DNA of 7,013 nucleotides from an uncultured Clostridia bacterium (lineage in GTDB: Bacteria > Bacillota > Clostridia > Oscillospirales > Acutalibacteraceae): contig CAMBQD010000052.1 of NCBI GenBank assembly GCA_945869905.1, positions 1 through 7,013 of the forward strand. Direction: 5' to 3'. Below the pieces are notes generated by a model. That model saw only the letters and a list, made by a program, of their open reading frames with translations, was not told the DNA's origin and searched no databases. Shown piece by piece: positions 5,466 to 7,013 of the stretch (position 1 is its first letter; each line of letters starts with the position of its first letter). The position numbers and the translations under genes were made by a program.

Positions 5466-6857
5466 TTACTCCTTTGTCCAGGTTACGCCCTGTGGTGTAT
5501 CCTTCAAAATAATTCCTTTTGCCTTTAAATCATCACGGATTTTATCCGCAGTTGCCCAATCCTTATTTGCCCTTGCCTCCTGACGCTTTGCAATAAGCTC
5601 TTCAATTTCTGCGTCAAGGTCATTTGACTTTCTGTTATAAAGAATTCCCAATACATCACAAAGCTCGTCGAACACCTTTGACGCCGTTTCACAAACATTC
5701 CTTGAAACATTTTTATCAAGAATTTTTATGTTAATATCCTTAACAAGCTCAAATATTGCGGAAAGTCCGTCGGCAGTGTTAAGGTCATCATCCATAGCGG
5801 TAATAAACTGCTCCCTGCGGCTGTTTATTAAGTCAATAAGCTGTGAGTCATCCTCTGTATCCTTTGCATTCTTAATTGCAAAATCAAGGCTGTCACGGCA
5901 GGTATAAAGCCTTTCAAGAGCAGATTTGCACTGTTCTATAATTTCAAGACTGTAGTTAATTGGAGAACGGTAATGTGAGGAAATGAGAAAATAACGAATA
6001 ACCTCATATCCGTATACATCTGCAATTTCACGAACGGTTTTGAAATTACCCAGTGATTTACTCATTTTAACATTGTCAACATTTATATAGCCGTTGTGCA
6101 TCCAATATTTAGCAAAGGTGCAGCCGTTTGCACATTCACTCTGTGCAATCTCATTTTCATGATGCGGAAATACTAAGTCCTGACCGCCGCAGTGAATGTC
6201 AATGGTTTTACCAAGATAACGTCTGTTCATTGCAGAGCATTCAATATGCCAGCCCGGTCTGCCCTTTCCCCAAGGTGAATCCCAATATGGCTCCCCTTCC
6301 TTTGCCGCCTTCCACAAGGCAAAGTCAAGCGGGTCCTCCTTCTTTTCACCAACGGCAATTCTTGCACCTGACTGCAAATCGTCAATTGGCTGGTGGCTGA
6401 GCTTGCCGTATTCCTTGTACTTTAATGTTCTGAAATAAACATCACCGTCAACTGCATAGGCATAACCCTTATCCTCAAGAGATTTTATGATATCAATAAT
6501 TTCATCGATATTCTCAGTAGCCTTTGGATGAACGGTGGCCTCCTTAAAATTAAGGCCGTGTGCGTCCGTCCAAAACTCATTAATGTATTTTTTTGACACT
6601 TCCTCAAAGGAGATACCCTCTTCATTGGCTCTTTTGATAATTTTGTCGTCTACATCAGTAAAATTCTGAACAAATTTAACGTTCATTCCTCTGTATTCCA
6701 TATACCTTCTAAGCACATCAAAAACACAAAGCGGTCTTGCATTACCGATGTGAATAAAGTTATATACCGTAGGACCGCAGGCATAAATTTTAACCTCGTC
6801 CTTATCAACAGGAACAAACTCCTCCTTCTGTCGCGTCATTGTGTTATAAATTTTCAT
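5466..6857 (-). CDS. cysS: Cysteinyl-tRNA synthetase
   Basis: Charges tRNA-Cys with cysteine using ATP; a cytoplasmic class I synthetase, 463 residues, close to the usual bacterial length. The class I signature is HIGN at 36-39 and the second ATP-binding motif KMSKS is at 264-268. The zinc site that recognises cysteine thiol is intact: C27 (YACGPTVYN), C207 (GWHIEC), H232 and E236 (FPHHENEIAQSE). NFTDVDDKI at 65-73 is another family block, and a helical anticodon-binding region with a short charged tail (DWATADKIRDDLKAKGI) completes the protein. The ATG overlaps the cysE stop in an ATGA arrangement, and AAAGGAG (6866-6872) lies in the end of cysE, 8 nt upstream. The cysE-cysS order is a known Firmicutes arrangement linking cysteine synthesis to its use; any T-box leader would lie upstream of the window. 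Confidence 0.98.
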   Translation of the reverse strand: MKIYNTMTRQKEEFVPVDKDEVKIYACGPTVYNFIHIGNARPLCVFDVLRRYMEYRGMNVKFVQNFTDVDDKIIKRANEEGISFEEVSKKYINEFWTDAHGLNFKEATVHPKATENIDEIIDIIKSLEDKGYAYAVDGDVYFRTLKYKEYGKLSHQPIDDLQSGARIAVGEKKEDPLDFALWKAAKEGEPYWDSPWGKGRPGWHIECSAMNRRYLGKTIDIHCGGQDLVFPHHENEIAQSECANGCTFAKYWMHNGYINVDNVKMSKSLGNFKTVREIADVYGYEVIRYFLISSHYRSPINYSLEIIEQCKSALERLYTCRDSLDFAIKNAKDTEDDSQLIDLINSRREQFITAMDDDLNTADGLSAIFELVKDINIKILDKNVSRNVCETASKVFDELCDVLGILYNRKSNDLDAEIEELIAKRQEARANKDWATADKIRDDLKAKGIILKDTPQGVTWTKE

Positions 6858-7013
6858 TTTATCGACTCCTTTAAGCGCTTAATTTCTTCCTCAAGCTCCT
6901 TTATTTTATTTTGATTATCAACTATTGCATTCATAAGCGGGTCCGGTATATTTATTTGGTCAAGATCATCAACACGTTCACCGTCAATCCTTACTACCTC
7001 GCCCGGAACACCG
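6854..7013 (-). CDS. cysE: Serine O-acetyltransferase, C-terminal fragment (gene continues beyond the window)
   Basis: The last 52 codons of a - strand gene that runs off the window edge. The visible residues begin GVPGEVVRIDGER, the end of the left-handed beta-helix of hexapeptide acyltransferases, continue with a PDPLMNAIVDNQ segment and finish in a charged helix (KIKELEEEIKRLKESIK) of coiled-coil character, as seen at the C-terminus of clostridial CysE proteins. The enzyme acetylates serine with acetyl-CoA as the first step of cysteine synthesis. Its TGA stop overlaps the cysS ATG by 4 nt, and the cysE-cysS pairing is a strong contextual argument. The catalytic part lies outside, so another hexapeptide acetyltransferase cannot be excluded from the fragment alone. 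Confidence 0.82.
   Translation of the reverse strand, partial: GVPGEVVRIDGERVDDLDQINIPDPLMNAIVDNQNKIKELEEEIKRLKESIK

Overview
The window is AT-rich, densely packed, bacterial chromosomal DNA of Firmicutes character, most likely from a gut-type Clostridia (Oscillospiraceae/Lachnospiraceae-like) genome. This rests on the strong AGGAG-type ribosome binding sites, the A/T-biased codons, the cysE-cysS gene pair, an archaeal/fungal-type aspartate-semialdehyde dehydrogenase, a ferredoxin-fused aldo/keto reductase and an AraC regulator of a kind common in anaerobic Clostridia. The taxon is an inference; no rRNA or other marker is present.

Left part, + strand (1-2538): a lysine/diaminopimelate operon. 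It holds the 3' part of asd (its 5' end lies outside the window), then dapA and dapB, with gaps of 26 and 21 bp and a ribosome binding site before each downstream gene. Together they take aspartyl phosphate to tetrahydrodipicolinate, for lysine and the peptidoglycan cross-link residue. The operon ends in a convergent junction (2539-2626) with two tandem perfect hairpins.

Middle part, - strand (2627-4179): an AraC-family regulator followed, 59 bp downstream, by a short-chain dehydrogenase/reductase. Each has a plausible sigma-A-type promoter. The promoter before the reductase lies between the arms of a 9-bp inverted repeat that starts inside the regulator's stop codon, so local regulation of the reductase by its neighbour is a reasonable hypothesis. 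The regulator's own upstream region carries a 10-bp tandem repeat.

Right part, - strand (4330-7013): a tightly coupled operon made of the 3' end of cysE (serine O-acetyltransferase), cysS (cysteinyl-tRNA synthetase) and an aldo/keto reductase with a C-terminal iron-sulfur domain. cysE and cysS overlap by 4 nt and cysS and the reductase are 5 bp apart, with both internal ribosome binding sites buried in the preceding gene. A terminator closes the operon at 4283-4308.

I see no tRNA or rRNA gene, CRISPR array, insertion sequence, phage gene or toxin-antitoxin pair. There is no gene-free stretch longer than 147 bp. Most of the window is conserved metabolism, and I found no convincing new multi-gene system. 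The items most worth a second look are the araC-reductase regulatory layout, the iron-sulfur aldo/keto reductase translated in step with cysS, and changed lysine-site residues in DapA.
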